Assembly: GCA_039184335.1 (NCBI GenBank) | Contig: JBCDBD010000001.1 | Span: 1-64,000, forward strand | Direction of reading: 5' to 3' | Length of the DNA stretch: 64,000 nucleotides | Origin: JBCDBD01 sp039184335 | Lineage (GTDB): Bacteria; Bacteroidota; Bacteroidia; Flavobacteriales; Flavobacteriaceae | Shown: in pieces, positions 18,753 through 27,234 of the stretch | Layout: every line of letters starts with the position of its first letter | Position numbering within the stretch: position 1 is the stretch's first letter | Translations under genes and position numbers: made by a program | Notes under the pieces: generated by a model | What the model saw: the letters and a program-made list of their open reading frames with translations, nothing else | What the model was told of the DNA's origin: nothing | The model's database searches: none

Positions 18753-19957
18753 GCGGCGATAAGTGTTTTTGAAATACGACTACTGGCAATTTTTGAGGAA
18801 ATGATGCCCAAAACGATTATGGTAGCCAGAACAATACCGACGTTAACAAAAGTATATTCCACTGGATAGGAAAGGGAAGGAGTGATTTTCAACCATCCAA
18901 AGGCCAATTGTGATACAATTAGCAGCGAACCCAATCCGACACCGATCAATCCCCCAAGTGAAGTCACCAAAACCCCTTGGATAAAATAAATTCGCCTCAA
19001 AGAAGGTATTGTGGCACCTAGGCTAAAAAGGGTTTTTGAATTTTGTTGTTTGTCCAAGATCATCATGATAATGGCTCCGACAACATTGAATAGCGCAATG
19101 ACCAGTACCAAGGTAAAGATCAGGTAAGTTGCCAGATTTTCTGTATTTAACATTCTGTACAGGGTGGTGTTCAATTCTTTACGTGTCAACACAATACTTT
19201 TTTTGCCGATTATGGCATTGACTTTTTGTCGAACTTCTTCAATGGGCAAAGTTCCATTCAGTTTAAAATTGATTCCAGAGACCTGGGTGCTGTCTTTTTC
19301 CAAAAAAGCCTGTACCAATGGCAATTGGGCAAACACGTACTTTCTGTCCAAATGGTCTTCAATGGCATATATTCCGCTTACGACCAAGGGCAGTTCTTGG
19401 TAGGGTTTTGAATTTAGGGCCTGTGATGTTATGCTGCCACGGCCTGGTTTTGGGGCAAGGGCAATCATTGGAGAGCGATAATTATCTATAGGCACACCAA
19501 GTAGATTGTAAATACCGATACCGATAACGGCATTGTATTCCGTAACGCCCCAGTTGCCAAAATATATAGTACTGTCAATACCAGTTATACGGCGATAATT
19601 TTCGTCGATACCTTTGATATGGGCAAGATGGCTCTTGTCACGAAAAGTAAGATAGATTCGCTCTTCGATTTCCCTTGAAAAGCCCACAATCCCTTTAACG
19701 TTTGAGAGCGCTTCCCCATCTTCAGGGGTCAGGGCCAAAAACTTTCCAGCAATCGGAACCGCTTTTAGGTCGGGATCAAAAGTATTGGTGAACTGTAGGC
19801 TAAAGGTTTTTAGGCCCGCAAATGCTGAGAGTACCACAAAGAGTGCCGCAGAACCGATAACAATGACCAAAAAAGTAATGAAATTGATGATATTGACCGC
19901 GTTCTGGCTACTTTTTGATCGAAGGTAACGCCTGGCGATGTATACTGTAAAGTTCAA
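18749..19957 (-). CDS. LolC/LolE-type ABC transporter permease (FtsX family)
   Basis: An inner-membrane permease subunit of about 402 residues, resembling the lipoprotein-releasing LolCE permeases. A TM segment near the N terminus (INFITFLVIVIGSAALFVVL) is followed by a large periplasmic MacB-type domain (GFSREIEERIYLTF, YNAVIGIGIYNLLGVP) and three C-terminal TM segments (LIFTLVLVIALFNVVGAIIMM, GVLVTSLGGLIGVGLGSLLIV, VGIVLATIIVLGIISSKIA). I chose the TTG at 19957: it lies 1 nt after the rbfA stop and gives NFTVYIARRYLRSKSSQNA, the family-typical start. The longest frame would overlap rbfA by 41 nt. No ATPase gene is adjacent, which is usual for lolC/E in Bacteroidota. Confidence 0.85.
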   Translation of the reverse strand: MNFTVYIARRYLRSKSSQNAVNIINFITFLVIVIGSAALFVVLSAFAGLKTFSLQFTNTFDPDLKAVPIAGKFLALTPEDGEALSNVKGIVGFSREIEERIYLTFRDKSHLAHIKGIDENYRRITGIDSTIYFGNWGVTEYNAVIGIGIYNLLGVPIDNYRSPMIALAPKPGRGSITSQALNSKPYQELPLVVSGIYAIEDHLDRKYVFAQLPLVQAFLEKDSTQVSGINFKLNGTLPIEEVRQKVNAIIGKKSIVLTRKELNTTLYRMLNTENLATYLIFTLVLVIALFNVVGAIIMMILDKQQNSKTLFSLGATIPSLRRIYFIQGVLVTSLGGLIGVGLGSLLIVSQLAFGWLKITPSLSYPVEYTFVNVGIVLATIIVLGIISSKIASSRISKTLIAA

Positions 19958-19958
19958 G

Positions 19959-20351
19959 TCAAGACTTTTTTCTTTTGTCCAGCAAGTCGCGATTTTCAAT
20001 TGGGTTTTCCTCGCCTTTTAGTGACGCGTCGATTTTGTCAATATAATCCAGTGAATCGTCTAAATAAAAGTAAAGGTTTGGCATGCGCCGCAATTGGTGT
20101 TTCGCTCGTTGGGCGAGTTCATGTTTGATTTGGCTTTCGTTGCTTTTAATACCCATAAGCAATTCTTGCGCCATTTTGGTGGGAAAAATGCTGACATAGA
20201 CTTTTGCAATGGATAGATCTGAAGTGACATATACTTTTGAAACCGATATGAGCACCCCTTGTAGCCCACCGTCAGTGGCCGCCCGTTGTAAGACCTCGGC
20301 CAGATCCTGCTGAATGATCTTGGCAATTTTTTTCTGTCGTTGTGTCTCCAT
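19959..20351 (-). CDS. rbfA: Ribosome-binding factor A
   Basis: A 130-residue KH-fold protein that binds the 30S subunit and helps 16S rRNA 5'-end maturation, especially in the cold. The N terminus QRQKKIAKIIQQDLAEVLQR and the middle KVYVTSDLSIAKVYVSIFP are diagnostic, followed by LRRMPNLYFYLDDSLDYIDKI. It ends 1 nt before the permease start, so the two are likely coupled. Upstream is the divergent mce gene. Confidence 0.95.
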   Translation of the reverse strand: METQRQKKIAKIIQQDLAEVLQRAATDGGLQGVLISVSKVYVTSDLSIAKVYVSIFPTKMAQELLMGIKSNESQIKHELAQRAKHQLRRMPNLYFYLDDSLDYIDKIDASLKGEENPIENRDLLDKRKKS

Positions 20352-20437
20352 TACCGCAAAAATAAGGCAATTAATGACGAATCACATGCCATGGTGTTTG
20401 TACAGTGCTTAATTTTAGCCTAAAAAAGGAATGGATT

Positions 20438-20851
20438 ATGCATAAAGTGGAGCATATTGGAATTGCAGTCAAAGACCTTAAAAAATCGAACAGCCTGTAT
20501 AGTAAGCTGTTAGGGGAGCAACCCTACAAATTGGAAGAAGTGGCTTCTGAACAGGTACGCACCTCATTTTTCAAATCTGGCCCGAATAAGATTGAGCTTT
20601 TAGAGGCCATGGCCCCCGACAGCCCTATTGCTAAATTCTTAGATAAGCGAGGAGAGGGTGTTCACCATATTGCGTTTGCGGTAGACGATATTGTCGCTGA
20701 AATGGAACGTTTAAAAAATGAGGGCTTTGTTGTTTTGGGTGAAGTGCCCAAAAAGGGTGCTGACAACAAGCTGGTTTGCTTTTTACACCCAAAGGCAACA
20801 AATGGGGTGTTGATAGAACTGTGCCAAGAAATAAAAGCCGGGGGCAGTTAG
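20438..20851 (+). CDS. mce: Methylmalonyl-CoA epimerase
   Basis: Interconverts (R)- and (S)-methylmalonyl-CoA in propionyl-CoA/succinyl-CoA metabolism. About 137 residues in the vicinal-oxygen-chelate (glyoxalase) fold. Metal ligands are recognisable: His in VEHIGIAVKDL, Glu/His in GEGVHHIAFAVDDI and Glu in GVLIELCQE. The ATG at 20438 gives MHKVEHIGIAV; the longest frame from 20405 adds 11 unlikely residues. Followed by a tRNA gene after 52 nt. Confidence 0.94.
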   Translation: MHKVEHIGIAVKDLKKSNSLYSKLLGEQPYKLEEVASEQVRTSFFKSGPNKIELLEAMAPDSPIAKFLDKRGEGVHHIAFAVDDIVAEMERLKNEGFVVLGEVPKKGADNKLVCFLHPKATNGVLIELCQEIKAGGS

Positions 20852-20903
20852 CAAAACCTTGCGGCATAGAAAAATAAATACTAGTTTTGCATCCGCAAAT
20901 GCA

Positions 20904-20977
20904 GGTCCTATAGCTCAGCTGGTTAGAGCACTTGACTCATAATCAAGGGGTCCCTGGTTCGAGCCCAGGTGGGACCA
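20904..20977 (+). tRNA. tRNA with CAU anticodon (Met elongator or Ile2)
   Basis: A 74-nt cloverleaf. Acceptor strands GGTCCTA and TGGGACC pair over seven positions with one G-T. The D-arm contains AGCTCAGCTGGTTAGAGC, the anticodon stem TTGA/TCAA encloses CTCATAA, and the T-arm is CCTGGTTCGAGCCCAGG. CCA is not encoded. A CAU anticodon outside an initiator context can be elongator Met or lysidine-modified Ile2; the body does not let me choose without comparison. Confidence 0.93.
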
Positions 20978-20987
20978 CATCAAGCAG

Positions 20988-21018
20988 AAGCCTAGCGTTT
21001 AAAACGCTAGGCTTTTTG
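20988..21018 (+). terminator. Rho-independent terminator after the tRNA
   Basis: AGCCTAGCG (20989-20997) pairs with CGCTAGGCT (21005-21013) around a 7-nt loop, followed by five T. Correctly placed 10-20 nt after the tRNA 3' end. Confidence 0.85.
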
Positions 21019-21597
21019 TTTTGCGAAAAGTCTGAGTAAGCTTTAGACTATGAAGCAAAACAAAACGTTGTGCTTTGCGTTCGCAAAGTGCCGGCTTCTA
21101 TTTGCAGTAGGGGTACTTCTCTGGTCCAAGAGCGAAGCGATCTAACCCAGGTGGGACCACCAACAGAAATCGTAACAGGCTATATATTGGTTTGTTGCGA
21201 TTTTTTATTACATGCCCTAAAACCTTCATAACGTTTTATTCTTTTTTCTTCCTTTTTTAAGAAGCATCCAAAACCAATTGGGCCGTATCATCCTTTTTTC
21301 TGGTTGGTATGGAAACTAAGCACAGGGTTTGGGGTTATAGTTTCGTCTACCTTTTCAGTATTCTTAATTATTAACAGTAACGGGACAACACCTTTCGTCA
21401 TAAAAATCTGATTTTCATTAAATTATGAAATTTGTGTAAGAAAAAAGAACTGTAGAGGAGGTTTATTGTTGGTAAAAATTGAATTAAAAAGAAAGAAAAA
21501 AACTACAACAATTGTAATTTTTGACTTAAATAATAATGTTTTCCCCCAGATAAATGTTCGGCTTTCTAATCTAGAGTAATTGAATTGATGGAACCTT
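21019..21597. other. Intergenic region before the eCIS operon
   Basis: About 580 nt without a gene. It contains a perfect hairpin (CTTTGCG at 21073-21079, CGCAAAG at 21082-21088), the tRNA 3'-end copy at 21146-21160, and an AT-rich stretch before the GH18 start. It must carry the promoter of the injection-system operon. The best candidate I see is TTG-N19-TAATGTTT near 21512-21541, which only partly fits the consensus. Confidence 0.5.
21146..21160 (+). repeat. Direct copy of the tRNA 3' end
   Basis: CCCAGGTGGGACCAC here is identical to 20964-20978, the 3' half of the T-arm plus the acceptor strand of the tRNA. The bases just before it (CTGGTCCAAG) resemble a degenerate T-arm with a ~16-nt insertion. 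A duplicated tRNA 3' end is the footprint left by tRNA-targeting integration, but no integrase gene is in this window. Confidence 0.7.
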
Positions 21598-23388
21598 ATG
21601 AAATATAGAAAACTGATAATCTATATTTTTTTTCTTTCAGTATGTTGTTGCGGCCTCCTTAAAAGTACTTCTTCGGCAGATAACCCTGACGCCTCTGATG
21701 ATACTTCAAACGATTCTACCACTACTAAGAAATCAGCAGCAAATAAAACCAAATTGGGTAAGGATTTAAAAAAAATAGAAGAACTATTGACCTTTAAGAA
21801 CTTCTTTCATCACGATGATTCCATTCGCCTTGCCAAACAGTACATCAATGAGCAACAAAAAATACTTAAAGAACGAAGAGATTACCCATATGTCTTGGAC
21901 TATGCCAGTTCAAACATAAGCATTTCCCCTTATGACCCGACCACTGAATTCAATTTGGATTATGAGGTTGTAGGATGGTACCCCCATTGGGAAGAGAACC
22001 TTTATAAAAACCTAAATTATTCATTGCTAAGTACAGTAGCTTATTTCTCATATGAATTGGATCATAAAACTGGAAACCCCATTACTGCAAACGACTGGGA
22101 AACGTCTCCTTTAATAGATTCGGTGAAGGCCAATGGAAAAAAAATACTGCTAACCGTTACGAATTTTGGGACTAAAAAAAATAAGAAATTCTTAAAGAAT
22201 GGAACTGCCATCAACACTTTGGTTTCTCGATTAAAAGATTTGTTGGCCCTAAGAAATGGCGATGGTATTTGTTTAGATTTTGAAGGAGTTGAGAAAGGAG
22301 AAAAAGATGATTACTCAAAATTTATTCTATTATTAAGTCAAGAGCTAAAAACGGCAAACAAAGATTATTTGCTCTATATGGCCGTGCCCAGTGTAAATTT
22401 TGAAAAAAGTCTGGATTTCGGCACTATTGTTCCGGTAATCGACCGTTTTTTAATCATGGGTTATGGTTATTATGGCCCAACAAGCAAGGTGGCCGGTCCT
22501 GTAGCTCCCTTAAATAGTGGCACTTTATGGGAACCGTACAACCTAACCACGTCTGTAGATTACTACTTGGCCAGTGGTGTCCCCAATTCCAAATTGATAT
22601 TGACACTGCCTTACTACGGAACGATTTGGGAAACAGAAAATGGAAGTAAAGGTTCCAAAGTGAAGAAATTTATTGGGTCTAGAACTTACGATTATATCAA
22701 GGCCAATTTAAAAGTGCCAATTCAATACGATTCCGTTAGCCAAAGTGCCTGGTGCAGCTATGCTGTAAATGAAAAGAAAACACAATTTAGACAATGTTGG
22801 TTTGACAACGATGTGTCCTTGACAGCAAAAATTAAGTACTTAAAAGGAAAACAGTTAAAGGGCATGGGTATGTGGGCCTTAGGCTATGATAAAGGGTATC
22901 ATGACCTTTGGAAAGTTATTGCAGATAATCTGGTGAAAACAGATAGCACAGCTAACAATGACCCGAACAATGACATTACCGAAGGCGGTAATGATGAAGA
23001 TAAGGGGGGCAACGGTGGTGGTGCAGGAGGAACAGATTCTGGTAATGAAGGAATTTGGGGTCAAATTACGGCGATAACCAATGCCTTGCAAACCATCTCT
23101 GAATACAAAAATTTGTTCTTTCTGATCATGCTGTTTGTGGCAGTGTTTGGAGGCGCAGGGTTTGTTATTTCAATGTTTAAACCCGATACAAGGTCATATT
23201 TTTTTGGCAACACCTCCTATACCATATACTATGCCGCCTTTGTGTTGATTTTCATCATTATCGTACTCAGGTTGACCCATCTATTAACAGATTTGTCCAT
23301 AGCCTTGATACTGGGCTTTCTTATTGGAGGCGCAGCATTGTATTTTATCAATAGGTATATCCAGAAAGTGAACCAAAACATACCCTAA
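21598..23388 (+). CDS. GH18-domain protein with three C-terminal TM segments, first gene of the eCIS operon
   Basis: A 596-residue protein. The N terminus is a signal sequence (IIYIFFLSVCCCGLL; Cys residues could allow lipidation, but no clean lipobox). A Ser/Thr/Asp-rich linker follows, then a GH18 TIM barrel at about residues 122-450. It starts with VVGWYPHWEENL and contains the catalytic DxxxDxE motif DGICLDFE at 222-229, with Glu229 as the expected acid. A Gly-rich linker (about 458-485) leads to three TM segments (LFFLIMLFVAVFGGAGFVI, YAAFVLIFIIIVL, ALILGFLIGGAALYFI). The barrel would therefore face the periplasm, anchored in the inner membrane. GH18 enzymes cut beta-1,4 GlcNAc linkages in chitin or peptidoglycan. 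Its place in the operon suggests cell-wall opening for particle release or firing, which is inference. Confidence 0.8.
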   Translation: MKYRKLIIYIFFLSVCCCGLLKSTSSADNPDASDDTSNDSTTTKKSAANKTKLGKDLKKIEELLTFKNFFHHDDSIRLAKQYINEQQKILKERRDYPYVLDYASSNISISPYDPTTEFNLDYEVVGWYPHWEENLYKNLNYSLLSTVAYFSYELDHKTGNPITANDWETSPLIDSVKANGKKILLTVTNFGTKKNKKFLKNGTAINTLVSRLKDLLALRNGDGICLDFEGVEKGEKDDYSKFILLLSQELKTANKDYLLYMAVPSVNFEKSLDFGTIVPVIDRFLIMGYGYYGPTSKVAGPVAPLNSGTLWEPYNLTTSVDYYLASGVPNSKLILTLPYYGTIWETENGSKGSKVKKFIGSRTYDYIKANLKVPIQYDSVSQSAWCSYAVNEKKTQFRQCWFDNDVSLTAKIKYLKGKQLKGMGMWALGYDKGYHDLWKVIADNLVKTDSTANNDPNNDITEGGNDEDKGGNGGGAGGTDSGNEGIWGQITAITNALQTISEYKNLFFLIMLFVAVFGGAGFVISMFKPDTRSYFFGNTSYTIYYAAFVLIFIIIVLRLTHLLTDLSIALILGFLIGGAALYFINRYIQKVNQNIP

Positions 23389-23393
23389 GCAAG

Positions 23394-23708
23394 ATGCTTT
23401 TTATAGCCATGACAGGATTGGAAACGGAAGAAAGTAAGATTACTAAGCTTTATGCAGCAATTAAGAAAGTTGTTGCCAAAGAATTTCTGTGGGCTATTCT
23501 AAGTCTAATCTTGGCAATGCCATTGGCGGCGGTTAGTGTGTATTTGTTCAATACGTATGGGAGTGAGGAATTAAAGACGACGATAACGAAATTGCTGAAT
23601 GGTCAAGAAATATACACGATTGCCTATGTGGTAAATCTGGCCGGCATCTATTTTTCAAGAATGGTCATTGGGGCTATCACAACGTTAACCACTAAAAAAG
23701 CAGCCTAA
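23394..23708 (+). CDS. Small two-TM protein in the eCIS operon
   Basis: Up to 104 residues (99 if the start is the ATG at 23409). Two hydrophobic segments, FLWAILSLILAMPLAAVSVYLF and EIYTIAYVVNLAGIYFSRMVIGAI, are each long enough to span a membrane, separated by a polar loop (NTYGSEELKTTITKLLNGQ), with Lys-rich ends predicted cytoplasmic. No family recognised. It begins 5 nt after the GH18 stop and ends 2 nt before the cap gene, so it is made with the machine. A hairpin-like two-TM protein beside a cell-wall-hydrolase-like enzyme recalls a holin/lysin pair or a membrane partner of the GH18 protein; neither is shown. Confidence 0.75.
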   Translation: MLFIAMTGLETEESKITKLYAAIKKVVAKEFLWAILSLILAMPLAAVSVYLFNTYGSEELKTTITKLLNGQEIYTIAYVVNLAGIYFSRMVIGAITTLTTKKAA

Positions 23709-23710
23709 TT

Positions 23711-24295
23711 ATGATCGATAAAGCCATGACCTTCATATCGGACTTTCTAAACCACGAAACGCGACTGCGCTATGGTACAAAGAATGATATGGTTGTTGTC
23801 GGCAGTTTGATAAACCCCGATGGTTCTGTGACGGAGAATATTGAAAATAAGATAGTCGCTTCTATCATCAACCTGGAACACGAGACCACCGTAAAGACAT
23901 TGGGAAATTATACAAGAAATGACAATGAGTACGGTAAAATTACGCCACCGGTATATTTAAACCTGTACCTGTTAATTTCTGCCAATTACGATTCTGCCAA
24001 TTATTTGGAAGCTTTAAAAATGCTTTCAACCGTAATAAGCGTTTTTCAGGCCAACCCATACTTTACCAAACAATTAAACCCTAACATGCCGGCACCTTTG
24101 GAGCGACTGAACCTTGAAATTTTCAACCTTCCAATTAATGAATTAAGTCATATCTGGAGTGGAATAGGAGCGAAATATGTGCCTTCCATATTGTATAAAG
24201 TACGCATGGTAAGCATTCAAGAAGATGTAATCAAAGAAACAATACCTGGTGTTTCAGGCCTAGATGCAAATCCACTACCAACTAAAAACCAATAA
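23711..24295 (+). CDS. DUF4255 family protein, eCIS sheath/tube terminator (Afp16/Pvc16-like)
   Basis: A 194-residue DUF4255 protein. Recognisable parts are the N-terminal helix IDKAMTFISDFLNHETRLRYG, the strand IVASIINLEHETTVKTLG, the NLYLLISANYDSANYLEALKMLSTVISVFQ region (shown here in motif form only) and the C-terminal RMVSIQEDVI strand. In Afp and PVC the homologue forms the hexameric cap that ends tube and sheath polymerisation. Here it is near the start of the operon rather than the end. Followed directly by the next ATG at 24296. Confidence 0.85.
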   Translation: MIDKAMTFISDFLNHETRLRYGTKNDMVVVGSLINPDGSVTENIENKIVASIINLEHETTVKTLGNYTRNDNEYGKITPPVYLNLYLLISANYDSANYLEALKMLSTVISVFQANPYFTKQLNPNMPAPLERLNLEIFNLPINELSHIWSGIGAKYVPSILYKVRMVSIQEDVIKETIPGVSGLDANPLPTKNQ

Positions 24296-25330
24296 ATGAA
24301 TATTGAATACCAAAAATGGCTGACCCTAAAATTGAGCAACACGTATTTTCCTGAGGCAATCTTTTCTCGGTTCCGTTTTTTGCCATTTTTGAAAACCGGT
24401 CGCCTTTTAAAGAATTATCAAGTATTAATTGATAAAAAAGAAAACACAGTGTCTTTATATGTGGGAACTTCCGCTTTTGAAGATGTTGATTTTAAAACCC
24501 AATTATCGGGTTTGGGGAAACTACTTTTTCTACTGAAAACAACAGATGATTCTTTTTACAGCTACACTGATGTCGGAGCCGCGGCGCCCCATGGCATTTT
24601 GTTTTTTAATAGCGGTACCCTTAAAGGCTACCCTATTGAGCTGCAGCGAGATTCTTATGTGTCTGCACAGGATTATATAGCATATAGACCCAAGAATTTT
24701 ATGGTTTCCGTTCCTGAGGGAAAAGCAGAAATACAAATAAAGAATGAAGCGGAAACCATAGTCTTTTCCAAAACTATTGACAACACCCAACAAAAACAAT
24801 ATGCCGTAAACTTGGTGGGGCAGCCTAATGGGGTCTATCGTATGGACATCAATGGAAGATCAACAGCACATTTTTTCTGTTGTGATGATTTAGGGGCAGA
24901 TTGTATAGGCGTATGGCAACTAGATGTTGCAGCGTTTTTAGAAGCTAAAGAATACCCGTTGGTTTTCAATTTAGATTTTGCGGCTCGTGAGGTTCATTGG
25001 CAGTACGAGGTAATGCTGGGGGCCTCTAGAAAAATGGAGATTCAAGAAATGAATGTCAAGGGAGCGGCTGGAGAATCTTATACCGGCCCCGAAGAAAAGA
25101 CGGTGTTGGGAAACAGAAAAGCACAAGTATACACTTCTGATTCACCGCAGCAATTACAATTGCAATTAGCAGATAGTCCCCAGCTACAACTAAGTTATAC
25201 CACAGATTTTTCTGATAGGCCCCAAGAGCTGGAAATTAAATTACCCAACCCGGCTTCCGGACAATTGGGTAAGTACACTAACGGCCCCAATAAAGGGGCA
25301 TTTTATGCAACATCATTCGTATATGTCTAA
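24296..25330 (+). CDS. Unrecognised eCIS-operon protein
   Basis: 344 residues, function not recognised. No signal peptide or TM segment. The sequence is strand-rich throughout (IQIKNEAETIVFSKTI, RMDINGRSTAHFFCCDD), with a polar Gln-rich C-terminal part. It starts at the nucleotide after the DUF4255 stop and lies 15 nt before the sheath gene, so stoichiometric co-production with structural parts is likely. A plausible role is a baseplate or cap accessory protein, by position only. Similar unknowns sit between cap and sheath genes in other Bacteroidota eCIS loci, as far as I recall. Confidence 0.6.
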   Translation: MNIEYQKWLTLKLSNTYFPEAIFSRFRFLPFLKTGRLLKNYQVLIDKKENTVSLYVGTSAFEDVDFKTQLSGLGKLLFLLKTTDDSFYSYTDVGAAAPHGILFFNSGTLKGYPIELQRDSYVSAQDYIAYRPKNFMVSVPEGKAEIQIKNEAETIVFSKTIDNTQQKQYAVNLVGQPNGVYRMDINGRSTAHFFCCDDLGADCIGVWQLDVAAFLEAKEYPLVFNLDFAAREVHWQYEVMLGASRKMEIQEMNVKGAAGESYTGPEEKTVLGNRKAQVYTSDSPQQLQLQLADSPQLQLSYTTDFSDRPQELEIKLPNPASGQLGKYTNGPNKGAFYATSFVYV

Positions 25331-25345
25331 TTTAAATCCACATTT

Positions 25346-27202
25346 ATGTCAACAACAATGAAAACCCCTGGGGTGTATATCCAAGAACTGGATGCCTTTG
25401 GGAATGCTGTCGTGCCCATTCCAACTGCGGTTCCCGCTTTTATTGGATATACGGCCCAGACCTCCTACAATGGGCAAAGCCTATTGAATAAAGCGGTAAA
25501 GGTCACCTCTTTAACGGAGTTCTTAACCATTTTTGGTGGTACACCACCACAAGTGCAGTATACCATTACCTCATCTATTTTACCAGATAGGATAGATGCC
25601 TTACAAGCGGTGGTTACGGCAACCCAAAAAACCTTAGATGCAGCAAATGCTGCAGTAAAAGCAGCACAAAGTAAAGCTACGCCGGAGCAGAACGATGCCG
25701 TGAAAGCCGCAACCACGGCCAATACGGCAGCAAAAACGGCTTTGACCACGGCACAGGCAGATCCAAATATAAAGGCATTGGATGCTGCTCAAAAAGCCTT
25801 AACTGCAAATACTGATGTTACCAAAACATCTGATTTGGAGGCAGCTGTAAAAAAAGCACAGGCAACTATTGATACGCTCGTGAACAACGCCAGTTTTGTA
25901 ACAGGGGGTTACGCATATAATATTGCTACCTCAACAATCAATTATCGCTTATATAGCGGTATAAAGTTCTTCTATGAAAATGGAGGGGGCGAATGTTATA
26001 TTATGAGCATAGGGGCTTATGATTATTCAAAATCTTCCATTACCGACACTACAGATTTTATGAATGCCATTACACTGCTTCAAAAAGAAACGGAACCTAC
26101 GATGTTGGTGATACCTGATGTGGTAGAAATTGCAGATCCGACAGCGGATCCAACATCGGAAACGTATTTGCAAGATAAATATGCAAATGCGTATTCGTTG
26201 CAAAGTGACATGATCAATAATTGCGGAGAGCTACAAAGTAGAATCGCTATTTTAGATATTCCTGGGGGTTACTCAGAGCCTTTGGTGGGAACAACGAGTG
26301 TTGAGCAGTTTAGAAATAGTGTAGAACCTATTGAAGCCAAATCCAATAGTTATGCTGCCGCATATTACCCCTGGTTACATACAACGGTCTATCAAACATC
26401 GGAAATTGGTTTTGCCAATGTCAATTCAAAATCCTACGAACAAGTAACGCAATTGTTGAATGTAGAATTTACGAGTAGTGCGGGTGTTATAGACCCAAAA
26501 GTAGCTAAAATTATTTCCGCTTTTTCTGCTTCTCCAGAAACCTCTTTGGAAAAGGCAGATCAGATTTTACAGAACTTAAGTAAGTCATACCAACTTTTAA
26601 TGGGAGCCATAATGGGGAATATGAATTTATTGGCACCGAGTGCTGGTATGGCAGGAATTTACACTTCCGTGGATAATAGTGAAGGAGTGTGGGTTGCTCC
26701 CGCAAATGTAGGAATACAAAGCACGGTTTCTCCTTCCATTAAAGTAGATAATGACGCACAAGAAGATTTAAATGTACCCTTAGATGGTAAATCCATTTGT
26801 GTGATTCGATCTTTTACGGGGCGAGGTAATCTGGTTTGGGGAGCAAGGACCTTAGATGGCAATTCAAATGACTGGCGCTATGTAAACGTAAGACGTACTT
26901 TAATGTTCATCGAGCAATCGGTTAAAGACGCGGCCCAGGCCTATGTCTTTGCACCAAACGATGCAAGTACTTGGATTACGGTTCAAAGTATGATAAGTAA
27001 TTTCTTGACGAGCTTATGGAATCAAGGGGGGCTCGTTGGCCCAAAAGCAAGTGATGCCTTTTCTGTCAGTGTAGGTTTGGGAAGTACTATGACGGCAGAA
27101 GATATTCTATTGGGAATTATGAGGGTAGCTGTTAAGGTGGCCGTATCCCATCCAGCGGAATTCATAGAGATCACTTTTCAACAGGAAATGCAAAAAGCCT
27201 AA
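25346..27202 (+). CDS. Contractile sheath protein with alanine-rich insertion
   Basis: The contractile sheath subunit, 618 residues. N terminus TPGVYIQELDAFG and the FIGYT segment are typical of phage-like sheaths; later landmarks are YRLYSGIKFFYENGGGECYI, MLVIPDVVEI, AAYYPWLH, SPSIKVDNDAQEDLNVP, VRRTLMFIEQSVKDA and a C-terminal VAVSHPAEFIEITFQQE strand that would join neighbouring subunits. Residues about 80-182 are an Ala/Thr/Lys-rich helical insertion not expected in the core fold. It is the only sheath gene; Afp and PVC have three. It probably wraps the tube encoded downstream. Confidence 0.93.
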   Translation: MSTTMKTPGVYIQELDAFGNAVVPIPTAVPAFIGYTAQTSYNGQSLLNKAVKVTSLTEFLTIFGGTPPQVQYTITSSILPDRIDALQAVVTATQKTLDAANAAVKAAQSKATPEQNDAVKAATTANTAAKTALTTAQADPNIKALDAAQKALTANTDVTKTSDLEAAVKKAQATIDTLVNNASFVTGGYAYNIATSTINYRLYSGIKFFYENGGGECYIMSIGAYDYSKSSITDTTDFMNAITLLQKETEPTMLVIPDVVEIADPTADPTSETYLQDKYANAYSLQSDMINNCGELQSRIAILDIPGGYSEPLVGTTSVEQFRNSVEPIEAKSNSYAAAYYPWLHTTVYQTSEIGFANVNSKSYEQVTQLLNVEFTSSAGVIDPKVAKIISAFSASPETSLEKADQILQNLSKSYQLLMGAIMGNMNLLAPSAGMAGIYTSVDNSEGVWVAPANVGIQSTVSPSIKVDNDAQEDLNVPLDGKSICVIRSFTGRGNLVWGARTLDGNSNDWRYVNVRRTLMFIEQSVKDAAQAYVFAPNDASTWITVQSMISNFLTSLWNQGGLVGPKASDAFSVSVGLGSTMTAEDILLGIMRVAVKVAVSHPAEFIEITFQQEMQKA

Positions 27203-27234
27203 TTAATCACATCAACTATTAAAAATCACATATC

